The notes under the pieces: generated by a model
The model's input: only the letters and a program-made list of their open reading frames with translations
Database searches by the model: none
What the model was told of the DNA's origin: nothing
Source of the DNA: Notamacropus eugenii
Lineage: Eukaryota > Chordata > Mammalia > Diprotodontia > Macropodidae
Length of the DNA: 64,000 nucleotides
Reading direction: 5' to 3'
Assembly: GCF_028372415.1 (NCBI RefSeq)
Contig: NC_092876.1
Location: forward strand, 221,575,528-221,639,527
Shown: one piece after another, positions 11,546 through 24,410 of the stretch
Layout: the number at the start of each line of letters is the position of its first letter
How positions within the stretch are numbered: position 1 is the stretch's first letter
Translations under genes and position numbers: made by a program

Positions 11546-12890
11546 CAGAATGTATTTTCTTTTTTTATTTTGCTGTTTCTTTTCTTTCTGGTCTCATTTC
11601 TCCCTCAACTGGTCATTCAGCGCATAGCATTATATCTTTGTCCTAGTGAGAAACAGGCAAGTCAGACGCTACAGATGGTTAATAAGAACACTTCTCCATA
11701 AAGATTTTTTTCTTTTTTTATTATCCAGCATAGAGGGAATCATTCCATGAATCAAACACAAGATAACTCTTTAGGTTTCTGGTATGTTTCTGTCTTAAAG
11801 ATAGGTACCACAATTGTTTAATGGGAGCGTACACAATGACAAGGCTATGCTCTGGGGAATGTTTCCCTTGCAAATGCTAGTGCTAGATGAAGAGCATTAA
11901 TTAGTGAACATGCCCTAGTTACAGACACCAACGCAAATTTGGATCAGTATTTAAATTGGGTATGTGAAGAAATGTTCAGAGTATGTGATTTGAATGGAGG
12001 AAGAAGTATATTCCTGTAGCATAGCTGAGGTTTGGAGTTGGGGACCAACACTAAGCCATAGGATTTCCATTCTGTCTCACCCTATTGCCCCTTGCAGCTT
12101 TTTCACTGCAAGAAAAGGAATAAAAAGAAAGAGGGGAGGAGGAGGAGGAGAAAGGTGAAGGAGAGAAAGGAGACCGAGGTACTCCAGGGAAGTTTATCTC
12201 CTTTCAGATCTTAATTATAGCAGTCAGTTCTCCTGTACTTCTTATATTCCCTTCATAACCAAAAGAACAAAAACACAAAGATAAACAATTAAATGAATTT
12301 AGCAGAATAGAGAAGGGACCTATGTAGTCCTATAGTTAGTAGGACAGTAGAGGGGACTCTGGAATGTCAATGTTAGCAGCAGTCAGCAAGAATTAATTGA
12401 ATACATACTACATTACTGAGCTAAGATACGAAAATAGCTCCCAGATAGCCCCTGACTGCCCCAAAGTCTCTAAATGTGTAGCTACTATATTAACTGAGTC
12501 TAATAGTATATGCAATATTCCATTTCCATAGTCCCTCACTTCTGCAAAGAAGAGAGGGAGGTGCATTTTCTTATGGCTTCTCTAGGGCTAAGCTTAGTTA
12601 TCATAATAGCACAGTATTTAACTTTGGAGTTTACCACCTTTTTTACTTTTATTATTTGTAGTCATTTTGTATATTGTTTTATTGGCTCTTCTTACTTCAT
12701 TCTCATCAGTTCCTAAGTCTTCTGCATAGGAAGCATATTCTCTGGATTCTTTACATTCATGGTTTCAGGTGGCACAGTACTATCTCATTCTGTTGATTTG
12801 TGAACTACTACATGTCATCATATTAGTTTACAATGAGGGAAATACCTCTTTGAATAATCATATAGTTTCCATTCTACATAACCTATTATT
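11546..12890. other. Unassigned stretch
   Basis: No gene or interspersed repeat recognised; a short GGA/GAGG-rich patch lies near 12120-12175. Confidence 0.35.
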
Positions 12891-12894
12891 CCTT

Positions 12895-13880
12895 AATTTT
12901 TTAAAAGTAATATTTTATTCTTTCCCAATTACATGTGAAAACAATTTTTAAACAGTTTTTTAACTTTTGAGTTTTAAATTCTATCCCTCCTCACTGAGAT
13001 GGTAAGCAATCTGCTATAGGTTATACATTAGCAATCAGGTAAGACATTTTCATATTAGTCATTTTGTGTAAGAAAAGATAGAAAGGGAGAAAACAAGAAA
13101 GGAAGAAAGAAGGAAGGAAGAAAGAAAGGAAAGGAAGAAGGAAAGAAAGAAAGGAGGAAAGAAAGAAAAAGAAAGAAAGAAAGAAAAAGAAAAATATTAT
13201 TCTTTGGTCTGTTTTCAGATGCCATCAGTTCTTTCTCTAAAGACAGATAGCAGTTTTCATCACGATTCCTTTGGAATTGTGTTAGATAATTGTATTGCTG
13301 AGAACAGCTAAATCATTCACAGTTGTTTATCATAACAATATGTGTTACTCTGTACAATGGTCTTCTGGTTCTGCTCACTTTACTCTTGATCAGTTCATGT
13401 AAGGCATTCCTGGTTTTTCTGAAATCATTCTGCTAGTTATTTCTTATAGCACAATAATATTCCACTGCAATTATATATCACAATTTCTTCAGCCATTCCC
13501 CAATTGATGAATATCTCCTCAATTTCCAATTTTTAGCTACCACAAAATGAGCTGCTATAAATAACATTTTTGTACAAATAAGTACCCCCCTTTCTGTGTC
13601 TTTTTCTGTCTCTATTTTTCTCTCTTCCCTTTTTCTGTCTCTTGTCTATCTCTGTCTCTCCCTTCCTTTCTCTCCTTCTCTCTGTTTCTCTCTCTCTGTC
13701 TCTCCCTTCCTCTCTCTCCTTCTCTCTGTTTCTCTCTCCCTTCCTCTTTCTTCTCTCTGTTTCTCTCTCTGCCTCTCTCTCAGCCTCTTTGGCATGCTGA
13801 CATAATGGTGGTATTGCTGAACCTAAGGGTATGCACGATATTATAACCCTTTGGCCACAGTTCCAAATTGTATAGTATGT
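12895..13880 (-). mobile_element. L1 3' fragment with two internal microsatellites
   Basis: Marsupial L1 3' UTR and end of ORF2 on the reverse strand. It is expanded by GAAA/GGAA repeats at about 13086-13192 and a TCTC/TCTG-rich tract at 13592-13787. The Ser/Leu- or Arg/Glu-rich open frames over the second tract are repeat artefacts. Confidence 0.85.
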
Positions 13881-13989
13881 TGTTCTTGACAAGAATGTTA
13901 GAGAATTTAGATCAAAAGGTTTATGGAATCAATAACTTATAATGGAATATTTCATCCATGTAAATTTTTTTAGTAAGATAAAATCTGGT

Positions 13990-14163
13990 GCTATTAAAAT
14001 TTCCATTTTACAGATGAATATACACCTACGAAGGAGGCAGACAAAAGTTTATTTAGTGACTTGCCCAGGATAGCACAGCTAATAAGTGTCAAAGGCTGGA
14101 TTTGAACTTGAGTTTTCCTGATTTCAGGTAAAGCACACTATCTGCTTTGCCTCCTAGGTACCT
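13990..14163 (-). repeat. CORE/MIR-type SINE relic
   Basis: TTTTACAGATGA, then AGTGACTTGCCCAGGATAGC and GGATTTGAACTTGAG in reverse orientation. Confidence 0.75.
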
Positions 14164-14949
14164 AAGACAAAATTTGATGGTGCACTGTCTTGCACCTTAT
14201 TCTGTGATGTCTTCAGTCAGGGTACTTCTTTTCCATAGATAAGGCTGGATAAAGACAGAGGAATTACTTCTCCAGCTCCCATTTTCAAGGCTCCTAACTA
14301 CTATACACAGTCGGGTTTCCATTGTTCCATGATATCCTGTTTTCTATGTTTTCTAATCATGACTTCAAGTCTTCTACTTTGCTACAACTACTTTATAGTC
14401 ACCAGTGAAACTAAGGGTCACAGGCAAGGAAGGGAAGGGAGAGGGACACAAGAAATATTACAGGAAATATTTTGATAAACTCTTTTATGATTCCTTTGAG
14501 TTTGAATTGGACATGATCCAGTAAAAGAAAAATAAGGAAAAGGACTGTCAGAGGATTTTTTTCCTTAAATGACATCCTTCAGGGTCTCCATACTTTTTAA
14601 TTGATTGCTTTATTTTTATTAGCTCTGGCTTACAAATTATTAGAGGGTGACTTAGTTGTAGGAAACCATGTGACAGGAATTAATGTTTGTTTTAAGTTAA
14701 TACAGCAACAAGATGCCAGAAACAAAGAATGTAATTTTCAACTTCTGAGACTATTTTGTAAAAAGAAAGTGAATAATTTAGTGGGTAATCAAAGTACCAA
14801 TACATATTTAAATGGTAAGGATAAAAACCAAAATTCTATCCATAATTTTCACCTCAAAATATTTTCATTTTAGCGCTAAGGAGAGTGAAAGAAGTAATAA
14901 TATTCAATCACTGCATAGTGACATATTTCATCTTGTCATAGTGATGAGG
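14164..14949. other. Unassigned stretch
   Basis: Nothing recognised. Confidence 0.35.
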
Positions 14950-15471
14950 TTTTGGGGTGCTGGGACTTTAAGAATGCCAAGGTAGAGTTGCCTAGAATGA
15001 ATTCACACACCCAACTCTTCTCTTAATCAAGTGGAAAAGCATTTATTGCAATGCTTTAGCAAAAGCAGGCAAGATCCTTATGGGAATCTGTGAGAGACTG
15101 AGGGTGATGCTGTGGTTTATATGGAAAAGGAGCATGGGAAAAGAATACCAGGAATACTAATTAATCTAAAGGTCTAGGTGTCTTTGAGAGCTATGAATGG
15201 GAAAGTATAGGGAGCATATCAGACATTGAAGAAGTTGCCAAAGGCATGGTCCTTGGGGACCTGGTGGAAGGAAGAGTCCTTGGATCAGCTAGGGACAAAA
15301 ATCTTTGGGTCAGGCACCCCTCTCTCTGTTCTGATAAGAGAATGTATTCTGTAACAAAAGAAAATTTTCTCATAGGAGAGGGGCCTACTAAGAAATTGAG
15401 AAACATGATTTTAGGTCTGGGGTCTGAGCACCCTATCAAAAGGAATAATTTTTTCCCAAATTTAGGACATG
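14950..15471 (-). repeat. Possible solo LTR, weakly supported
   Basis: On the reverse strand a roughly 520-bp unit could run from TGTCCTAAATTTGGG to CAGCACCCCA, with AATAAATGC about 80 bases before the end. That length and layout resemble an LTR. I find no clean target duplication, so the class is tentative. Confidence 0.35.
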
Positions 15472-15584
15472 TTTTTGTTATGCTTATTAATAATCACAAT
15501 TTTAAATAAAAGATGACTTAAGAAATACCATTAGACCAGAACAGTACGGATATCACTAATAGACTCAGGGACTATGGCATAGGC

Positions 15585-15789
15585 CAGTGGTTCTCAAAAT
15601 TTGTGTATATAGGACCCCTTTACACTATTAAAATTATTAAAGACCCTCTCCCTTAACAGCTATTATTTATGTGAGTTATTATCTATTGCTATTACCATAT
15701 TAAAACTATTATGAAAATAGTGGCCTTGTGGATCCCATGAAAGGGCTTCAGGGCCTCCCAAGAATCTATAGACCATACTTTGAGAACTG
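15585..15789. mobile_element. Non-autonomous hAT transposon
   Basis: About 205 bp with ends CAGTGGTTCTCAAA and its inverted counterpart TTTGAGAACTG, and internal GGACCCCTTTACACT, typical of mammalian hAT-type elements. The target duplication is no longer clear. Confidence 0.8.
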
Positions 15790-16204
15790 TTAGATTAAAC
15801 AGTGGTCTGGAGAAAGCTTGTTTTTACCATCGAATCGATTTTAAAAAACTGAAAGAAAATTAGAAGTCATCTGTTACTATTCTTATTGTTTAAAGATGAG
15901 TCACAAAGGAAGTAAATGACAGTTAAAATCTGACCACAGACTCTACCCATTAAGAAGATGTATATTGGTCGTTGTCACCTATAAAGGTTCTCTAGTTGGA
16001 TAAGTAAATGTGGCCAACCATGAGTTATGCCAACCCTGAAAAGTGTACTGCTACTTTTAATCCACATTATTATATATTCAGGGATTAGAATTTACTTGGG
16101 ATACATATAGGGTTGGCAAGTTGACAACATTTGATGATTTTTGCTTTTTTGTCATATGCCCAGTAGGTCACATTATCTCTGGTTTTAAGTGATAGGCACT
16201 TTTA

Positions 16205-17060
16205 TTTATTTTTAATTCAATTCAGTTTTTTTTTTCGATTAACACACATTGATGTTCTCTCCCACTTCCCTCCACCTGTTGAAAATAAAGAAAAGCCAAA
16301 ATTCTTACAACCAATAGCTATAGTCAAATAGACAAAAAAAAAAAATCTGACCCCACTGACCATGTCCAGAAAAAAATGTATATGTCTCAGTCTACACCCT
16401 GAGTTTTGTCATCTCCCTGTTAGGAGGTAGGCAGCATGTTTCATCTTCAGATCTCTAGGTCTGTGGTTAGCTATTGCACTGATAAGAGTTCTTAAGATTT
16501 TCAAAGTTGTCTCTTTTACAATGTTGTTATTGTGTTCAATTCTATTTGCTTCACTATGGATCAATTATTTTTTCCCAGGTTTCTCTGAAATCTTCCCTTT
16601 CATCATATCTTACAGCACAATAGTATTCTATTACATTCATGTATCATAATCTGTTCGTTCATTTCCCAGTTGATAGGGATCACCTTACTTTACAATTCTT
16701 TGACCCTAAAAAGAGCTTCTATCACTTTTTGAATATGCAGATCTTTTTTCTTTCTCTCTCTCATCTCTTGAGCATATAGACCAAGTAGTGATATCATCAT
16801 TGGGTCAAAGTTTAGTAGTGTAGGAAACAAAATTCCAAATTACCTTCCAGAGTAGCTGGACCAGCTTACAGCTCCACCAACCATGCATTAATGTGCTTAA
16901 TTTATTATTACTGATTTGTCACAGTCATTTCAATATTTGTTATTTTTGTCATCTTTGTCAAATTGAGAAGTCAGAGTTATTTAATTCACCTTTCTTTAAT
17001 TATTAGTGATTTGGAGTATTTTTATATGGATATTCAAAGCTTGAATTTTTTTTTTGACAG
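16205..17060 (-). mobile_element. Older L1 3' fragment
   Basis: Reverse-strand L1 3' UTR and end of ORF2, more diverged than the copies at 5.7 and 26 kb; GTTGATAGGGATCACC and TCCAGAGTAGCTGGACCAG are the clearest landmarks. Confidence 0.75.
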
Positions 17061-17070
17061 CTGCATAGAA

Positions 17071-17370
17071 GCCAGATGTGGTGGTACAGATCAATATCCC
17101 CTACTGATCAATATCTCCTACTGAGAGACACTGGGACTCAGTAGAGCTTCAGTAAGAATAAAGTCAATTGAGTGTCTCTACTAAGTCCAGCACCAATATG
17201 ATGAGTTTCTGTGACTGACATTAGGCTTACTAAGGAGTGGCAAACCAACCTAAGTCATAAAATGAAAAGATCAAAGTTTCTATATTCATCAACAGTAGCA
17301 TCTGCCAGTAAGTGTAACTGCCCTTCCAGTCTGGTGGTGATAGGGAGACCCAGTCTCAAAAAAAAAAAAA
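17071..17370 (+). pseudogene. RN7SL: 7SL (SRP) RNA retropseudogene, full length
   Basis: Starts GCCAGATGTGGTGG, the decayed form of the 7SL 5' end, and carries in order ACTAAGTCCAGCACCAATAT, GCTTACTAAGGAGTGGCAA, CTAAGTCATAAAATG, GATCAAAGTTTC, CCTTCCAGTCTGG and AGACCCAGTCTC, followed by 13 A at 17358-17370. Both the Alu-domain and S-domain parts are present, so it is a copy of the whole SRP RNA rather than an Alu- or B1-like SINE. The Alu domain is rearranged near its start (a repeated GATCAATATC unit). The A tail shows that LINE machinery moved it. SRP RNA function is lost. Confidence 0.85.
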
Positions 17371-17504
17371 GTGAAAAATGGAAGGAGAGGAGAGAAGGAA
17401 GGAGAGGTAGAGTGGAAAGAAGGAAACAAGCAAGCAAATTGTAAAGTCACTTTTAATGGTAATTTGCCTCCTTTGTTTTGCTTGCTACTACTGCACAAAA
17501 TGGG

Positions 17505-18028
17505 AACTATTTTTTAAAATTAAATTTTTATTTTGCTTTCAAATGGACATCTATCTTTTTTCCTTCTCATGTTCCCTCTCCATTTCCCCCTCACCTCCAC
17601 CAAGAAAGCAAGAAAAACAAAACCTTTGTTACAAACATGTATAATAAAGCAAAATAAATTCCTGTATTGGTCATTTCCCTATCTGCCCTCCAAAACAAAA
17701 AGTCTTCTTTTGTACTCTGATTCTATCACTTCTTCACTTCTCTACAAGGAGATAGGCAACTCATTTCATTATGAGGCCTCTAGAATTGCAGTTGATCTTT
17801 GTGTTAGAGTTTACAAGTCTTTTGAAGTTGTCCATCTTTACAATATTGTTAATATTGTTATGTCAGTTCTTTTGCTGGTTGTGCTCACTTCACTTTGTAT
17901 CAGTCCATACAAGTCTTCCCAGGTTTTTCTGAAAGTGTCCCTGTCATCATTTCTATAACACAGTAGTATTCCATCATAATCATATACTAGAACTGGCTCA
18001 GCCATCCCCTAAGTTATGATTTCTGCAG
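17505..18028 (-). mobile_element. L1 3' fragment
   Basis: Reverse-strand marsupial L1 3' UTR and a short piece of ORF2 end; the A-rich end is at 17505. The 141-codon plus-strand open frame over it is antisense to the element. Confidence 0.75.
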
Positions 18029-18029
18029 G

Positions 18030-19080
18030 GCTTTTAAAACAAAACAGAGGAATTTATGTTTTAATCTACCAGTAATTGTTACTGGAATTTACTGAACAGG
18101 GGAATGACATGATCTGACCTGCACTTAAGGAATATTACTTTGGCATGTTTATGAGGAAGGGTTTCAAGTTGGGGCAGGGTAGAGGGTGAGACAAGGCAAG
18201 GAAAACAATTAGGAGGCAATTGCAATGAGATGGTGACATCTAGAGCCAAAGTGGTTGACTGTGCGAGTAGTAAGAAAGGATACAAGAGATGTCATGAAGA
18301 TTTTGCAACTAATTTGGATACATGGGATGAGAGAGAGTGGAGATTTGAAGATAACACTTAGGTTGCAAATTTGGAAGACTTAGAAGAAGGTGGTCCCTTC
18401 AACAGAGAAAGAAAAGTTTAGAAGAAGGCTGTTTTGGTGGATGGTTAGTAAGTTTCAAAGAGAAGTTCAAAAGAGGAATGGGTTTGGGGGAAATGAAAAA
18501 AACTTTTATTCTGGACAAGTTGAGGTTAAGATGTCTATGGGATGTCCAGTTTTATTTGCCTAGTAGGCAGATGGTAATGTGATGCTCAGAAAAAAGCCTG
18601 GGGATACATATATAGATTGGTGAGTCATCTGCATAGAGATGCTAAGCATGAAGAGCTGATGGGGCCACTAAGTGAGAGAGTGTAGAAAGAGAAGTAAGAG
18701 CACACCCGTGGTTATGGTGTATGAGATGAATGATGAATTACCTAAGAAGGTTGAAAAGTAGTAGTCAGACAGTAGGAGGAGACTCAGGTGAGCAGTGTCA
18801 TGAAAACCAAGAGAAGGAGAGAGTAAGCAAAAAAAAAAAAAAAAAAAAGAGGTTTCTCAGCGTTGCCAAATGCAGCAGAGAGGTGAAGAAGGATAAGGAC
18901 GAACTGTGAAAAAAATTAAGATGTTTTTCAATCTTAAGAGAACACTGGTGAGAAAGTGCAGCCAGTGCTAGAGAGGATGGCCAGAGATTGTGTTATTTTG
19001 GGGAAGATTGGTATCTGTGAGTTCCAGAAGATGGAAGAGGCATGCATGGATTAGTCTATCAGTTTTAGAAGAGTTACTAG
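18030..19080 (+). repeat. Longest copy of an old unnamed interspersed repeat
   Basis: About 1 kb containing GGGGAATGACATGATCTGAC, GAGGCAATTGCAATGAGA, GATGTCTATGGGATGTCCAG and AAATGCAGCAGAGAGGTGAAG. These are phrases I know from widely dispersed mammalian repeats but cannot name. A 20-A run lies at 18829-18848. No coding capacity seen. Partial copies lie at 1035-1255 and 24890-25115. Confidence 0.6.
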
Positions 19081-20639
19081 TTCCTTATCTAGGAATGTTC
19101 CGTTATTCAGGAAAGAAGTTGAGACATATTTGAAAGTGTGGGGAGTCTTTTAGTAATTGTTCTTATTATCCAATTTTTGTTTAAAAGTCCTGATTGAATT
19201 AAGAATTTTTTTTTAAGAGGAAGGAGGGAAATGGCCATGTTTTACTGTCATTTTTATTTCAAATTGAAGTGAGATTAGTGTTGCTAGACAAAAGGTGGAA
19301 CAGGTTGTCTTAGTAAAACTGAATGTGGCTATCCAGTTTAGTTAGCTTAAACATTCATTATTTAATTACCGCTTCAATTTGTGAATCCTAAATTAAATTT
19401 GATTTTTAAAATATTAAACTTAACTTCTGAGTTAAGCAAGACATATGAAAAAAGGTGAGCAGAGCCTTGGAGCTGATGCTCTGATTTGTAGACACTGATA
19501 CTGTCCAACATATTGTATTTTGCTCTGAGGAAACATTAGGCAAAATTGTAGAGTGCATATTTTAGAAATTTAAGAGCTCCTGTTTGAGTAAGACGTTCCA
19601 GTCTTTTGGATGTTGCTTAGAATATTTATTTCACAATGACTTTTTTTTTGAAATTAGACAGAAAGTGATCCATTAATAATGAATAAATTGATTGATTTAT
19701 TTCAGATGACATTGACCTATCTGTGAGTCTCAGACCTTTCCAAAATACAAATCACCTGAGGTGAACAAATGTCATCTAGTGGTAAAACTGGGCAACTGCA
19801 GCTCTATAATATAGAATATATTAGAAAAATGCAAAATAAAGTGACCAGTGGCACATGTACTAAAGGTCATCTTGTATTTCATATGGTAATTGTAGGTAGG
19901 GAAAACTCAAGGGAAGGAAGTTAGTTGTTGAGAAAAGACCCAGTTAAGCAGTTAACACAATGCCATGTGCTTCTGTATGTATCTGAGCACCACTGATTTT
20001 GTCTCATCAGTAAAATGTCCTCGGACATTTTTAGAATTGATATCTTTATTTTTACATTGGAAACAAGAAATACTATGGAAAACATTTTATTAATGTATAC
20101 TGAGTAGATCTAGGGAATTCGATCATTATGGCATTGGAGAAAGCCTTAGTGTAATGTGGCTATGCTTTGTGTTGGCTACTCATCCAGCTGTCCCAGGTTT
20201 ATGGGTTAATCTTACACTTTTCCATCCCGCCTATTTGCTTGAAGGTACCCTGAGGTGGGATGGATTAGTAGAGACTTTAGCAGACAGAAAATGAGATCAT
20301 GGAGGGTAGTGTCAGAGGGAACATGTCTCCCTGTAGTCAGTGCCAGTTTGGTTACTTTCTGGACAGGCAAGATTACTGGCAGAAATAAAACATTTAAATG
20401 GGTAGGGCATGAGGGCAGGGTTAGCAGAAAATATAGGCTTAATGGCTTGGTCTAGAGACAAAGAAAGAACTCTCTTGAGGCTGAGATCTGAGGCCAGCAT
20501 CAGGGAGGAGGACAGCTTATGTATCTTGGTAACTCCTTCAGTACCCAGTATAATTTCAGCCACATATCATGCACCCAGCTACCTATTACCCCATATCCTC
20601 CCTCCTCAATTACTTTATACAAAGTAATATTTTGTATAT
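19081..20639. other. Unassigned stretch
   Basis: No gene or repeat recognised. Confidence 0.35.
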
Positions 20640-20840
20640 AGGAATGTGGCCTAGTAGATACTGGCCTTTAGAGCCAGGAAGTCCTGGATTCAAGAGCTGT
20701 TTTTGATACATTTTGGCTATGTGATCCCAAGCAAGTCATTTAACCTCTCTGTGCACGAAGACTATAAGTTATAGTGAAGTTACCTACTTGAATTGAGTAG
20801 TGGGAGTTCTCTATACCAATGAAATGTCAGATTTATTCCT
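20640..20840 (+). repeat. MIR relic
   Basis: GGCCTAGTAGATACTGG head, then GGCTATGTGATCCCAAGCAA core. Confidence 0.75.
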
Positions 20841-21529
20841 CCCAATATTTTGTGGGTTTAAATTTTTTTTTCCTTTTAAATTTTGAACTTTAGTACCAAA
20901 AAAATAGTATTTCCATGGGTACAGCAGAACAGAAGAAGATTCCATATGAAACCGTAAATCTCCATCTTCCACCATGTTCTTTTCCCCCTGAAAAGCATAG
21001 AATAAATTCTACATGTTACTTTCATAAATGTCCTGCTTGTCTGAGCTTCCTTCTGAACTTCCCTTCTCTCCTCTGCATTTAAAAAAAATGTTTCGATGGC
21101 CCCCATTTTTTTGGCATTGATTTTACTCTCCCTCCTACATCAAGAAACTATCTTTACCCCAAGAAACACAACTTCAGGCACCAGAGAAATAGGACATAAT
21201 TATAGCCCTTGCTACTTCCTGCCCCTTAGAGGAAACCAAATCTAACTGGTTATGAAATCAGCAGAAAGTTTTCCCAATACTATATGGGTGATCCAGGTAT
21301 TTTGATAGTTTCTATAAGAGGAGAAGACCATAGGACTGGCATTCATTCATTCACTCTTTCTGAAGCATACCTTTGAAAGTTTGTATAACTCCTGCTAATT
21401 TGGCAAGCTTGGTTAGGCCTTCACAGTGTGAGTAACAATTATTTTGGTAGAATGTTGGAGAATTTTGCTGCTTCCATCTGCTGGTTATCTTTTAAAATGT
21501 AGAGCTGAGAAAATTATATTCTGACTAAA
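20841..21529. other. Unassigned stretch
   Basis: Nothing recognised. Confidence 0.35.
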
Positions 21530-21790
21530 TCCTAGAACCACACACTTGGAAGGGACCTCGTGAGCTTATCTGGGCCAGCCTCCTAAAGGTCAATGCATAA
21601 ATCATCTGGTACAGATGGTTGTTGGTCCTATTTTTAAAGATCTCTGAGGATAGAGATTACCCAGCTTCCCTTGGCAGGCTGGTCTTTATGGTCAAGAAGT
21701 TCTTTCCTTTGTTTAACCAGACCCTCACTGTAGTTTATTTCTCCTTCTGTAGACCCAGAAGACAGGTGGCATTCACTGTATAATTACCCT
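21530..21790 (-). repeat. CR1/L3 LINE relic
   Basis: Read on the plus strand: TTGGAAGGGACCTCG, a gap, GGCAGGCTGG and AAGAAGTTCTTTCC, the reverse complement of the CR1/L3 3' region. Confidence 0.65.
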
Positions 21791-22166
21791 TTAGATGATA
21801 ATTAAAACACTCATTTGATTTTTGTTTTCTCAGCTAAACCTTCAAAATCCCCAAAACTTTCCCTTGGAGGTCTTGTTTTTATAAAGCCCCTTAATTATTT
21901 TTTATAATTAAAAGTTGCTGTTCTCTGAAGCCTCTGATTTCTCATGAATAATAGACAAAGAATGGTCATAAATACCATGTACAGAAAACTCATCGATACC
22001 AAGAAAATTCGGAAGTTCACTCCCTCTGTCTTTCATTCACTCAAGCCTTTTAATAAGGGAGTTCCCTGGCTAACTCATGCTTAATTCATACTCCACAATG
22101 AAATCTAGAGTTTGTTTGTTTGTCTTTCTGCCCAACTATTACTTAGAGTTGGTCTTTTCTTTATAC

Positions 22167-22300
22167 AGGGTGTCCCAGAATTCTTAGTGCATTTTAAGGC
22201 TTTAATAGCTTAGTTACTACTACTAGTGGTACTAACTAGTTAGTTTTTTAACTAGATAGTTAGTTTTGGGTCCATACATGACAAAAAAATCTATGAGCCT
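22167..22300 (+). repeat. Mariner-like end
   Basis: CAGGGTGTCCCAGAATTCTT followed by AGTGCATTTTAAGGC is the terminal region of a Tc1/mariner-type element; a second end is not clear. Confidence 0.5.
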
Positions 22301-22369
22301 TAATTGAATTTTTATTTATTCATTTTTTAGCAGATATTTCAATACTTTATGAAGGTCACTTGTGGAGAC

Positions 22370-23090
22370 AGTAAGGCTTGATTAGTGGATAGAGAGCTGG
22401 ACTTGTAGTTAGTTAGGATGACCTGGGTCATGATACAGACGAACAGGGTAACTGGAAAAGTCATTTTACCTCTTAGTGCCTCTGGAAACTTGCTACTATG
22501 TCTTTGAGAGAAGCATGGTATAATGAATAGCACTTAGTCTTGGAGTCAGCAAGATCTGGGTTCACATCCTGCCTCAGATACTTATTAGCTGTGAGACCCT
22601 GGGTAAGTCCATTAACCTCTCTGTGCCTTGGCTGCCTCATCTGTAAAACAGATGATTCATATTCATTGACCTCTAAAGTGGCTTTCAGCTCCAGATCTGT
22701 GATCCCATGATGTATTACGTTTTAGAAAGTTGACAAGTTGTGTTCATGGAACACAGGAAGCTCCTCCCAGACAGGAGGCCCCTATTCTGATGAATTATCA
22801 TAGGTATTTTACATATTAAAGAACTTCAAACTGAAATTAACTCTTTAGGGGAAGCTAGAAAGTACAATGCAGGGAGCACTAGACCTGTACACAGGAAGAT
22901 CTGAGTTCAAATCCTGCCTTATACACTTATTAGCTGTGTGATCCTAGGCAAGTCACTTAACTTCTGTCTGCTTCAGTTTCTTCATTTGTAAGGTGAACAT
23001 AAATAATAAGTGCAACTATGCCCCAGAGTTGTGCAGATAAAATGAGACATTATTTGCAAAGTACTTTTCAGTCTTTCATCACTATATATA
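22370..23090 (+). repeat. Three MIR/SINE relics in a row
   Basis: Copies at about 22370-22480, 22500-22725 and 22858-23090, all plus strand. The second is nearly full length (GAATAGCACTTAGTC, then TTAGCTGTGAGACCCTGGG and CCAGATCTGTGATCCCATG). Confidence 0.8.
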
Positions 23091-23764
23091 AATGCCAGAT
23101 TTTTTTTGAGATATTGTTATCATTGATGATGTCCTACATTTTTCCAATTAATGCTTTAAAGTTAAGTTTTAGTACTCTGCATAAGTGCAATGCTCATTTT
23201 CTCTAACTTGGGTATAGGATTTGAGATGAATATGAAGCATCATGATTTTTAAAAGAAGATGTGTTACTATAAATGCAACTTTCTTGGGAAAAGCAGATTT
23301 CCTAGAAATACCATGAATTTTAAGAAGAAAATAGTTCCAGATGTCAGATGGAAATGCTTTCAAGCTGCAAGAACAAAATAGTGATTATTGGAAAACTGGG
23401 ATGTAGCAAGTGATCAGTCAAAGGCAGAAGGGAAGGAAACAGCCATAACAATCTTGGGAGGAGCCTCTGTTTTCCCCGAGTAGGTCCCGTTGTCTCTGTG
23501 GAGCAGAACTTCTTGAATTTTTTCTCAGTAAAGCTTTGGTTTAAAACATTACACAACTTCCTGTACAAGCCTCTAAAATTCCTTGGTTTTGTGGAGGATT
23601 CTTTTTAGCAATGTAATCCAGCATGTGAGTCCTGGAATGGCTGCATATTTCCATAATCTCTGTGATTCCCCTTTCCACTCAAGTCCTTATCCTTTCCAGA
23701 GAGAATGTGCTGAAGTGACCCTTTTTTTCCTTCCCTAATACATTCCAATTCCACTACCCTCAGT
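23091..23764. other. Unassigned stretch
   Basis: Nothing recognised. Confidence 0.35.
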
Positions 23765-24110
23765 AATATCACTGACTAGAATCACAAGACCTTACCATCA
23801 TCAAAATTAGACTTTCAAGGTCAACTAGTCCAATGCACTTAATTTTATAGATGAGAAAATTGGGACCCAGAAACATTAAATACTTGTATAGAATTATACA
23901 AGTAGAAAATATGAATAAAAATATAAATAATGTTAGTTCACAGTTATATAGTGCTTTAAGATTTGTAAACATTGTCTTAAACATTATCTCATTGGATTTC
24001 TGCAACAGTTTTGTGAGGTTCTATTGCGAGTCCCCATTTTATGGAGGAAAAAATTGATGGTGAAATAGTGAAATAGGTAGTTACTTGATTAAGGTCACCT
24101 AGCCTTTTAG
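23765..24110 (-). repeat. MIR relics
   Basis: A fragment at 23765-23880 (TTTTATAGATGAGAAAATTG) and a nearly complete reverse MIR at 23930-24110 (ATAGTGCTTTAAGATTTG, then CAACAGTTTTGTGAGG). Confidence 0.7.
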
Positions 24111-24237
24111 AAGACTACATTTTAAATAGGAAAAAAGATACCCCACACAAATCAAGACAGCTAAACAAAAAAGTAGAAGTTTTTTCCTTATGTAAATAAA
24201 TCATTGAACTGAGTTGACATAATCATCACCCCTCACG

Positions 24238-24410
24238 TTATTTATTTATTTTTAAAAATATTTTCTAATTACATGTAAAAATAATTTACATTTTTAAAAA
24301 TTCTAATTTCCAAATTCTCTCTCTCTCTCCATCCTCCTCCCCTCATTGAGAAGGCAAGCAATTTGATATAGGCTGTACATAACACTGACATTTTTGTAAC
24401 ACTTACTTGC
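24238..24410 (-). mobile_element. Short L1 3' end
   Basis: A-rich end and first 170 bases of the marsupial L1 3' UTR, on the reverse strand. Confidence 0.75.

Noticed and set aside
13533..13892. 119-codon Arg/Glu-rich minus-strand frame resembling a charged coiled-coil protein
   Set aside because: It is the translation of a TCTC/TCTG-rich tract inside an L1 fragment.
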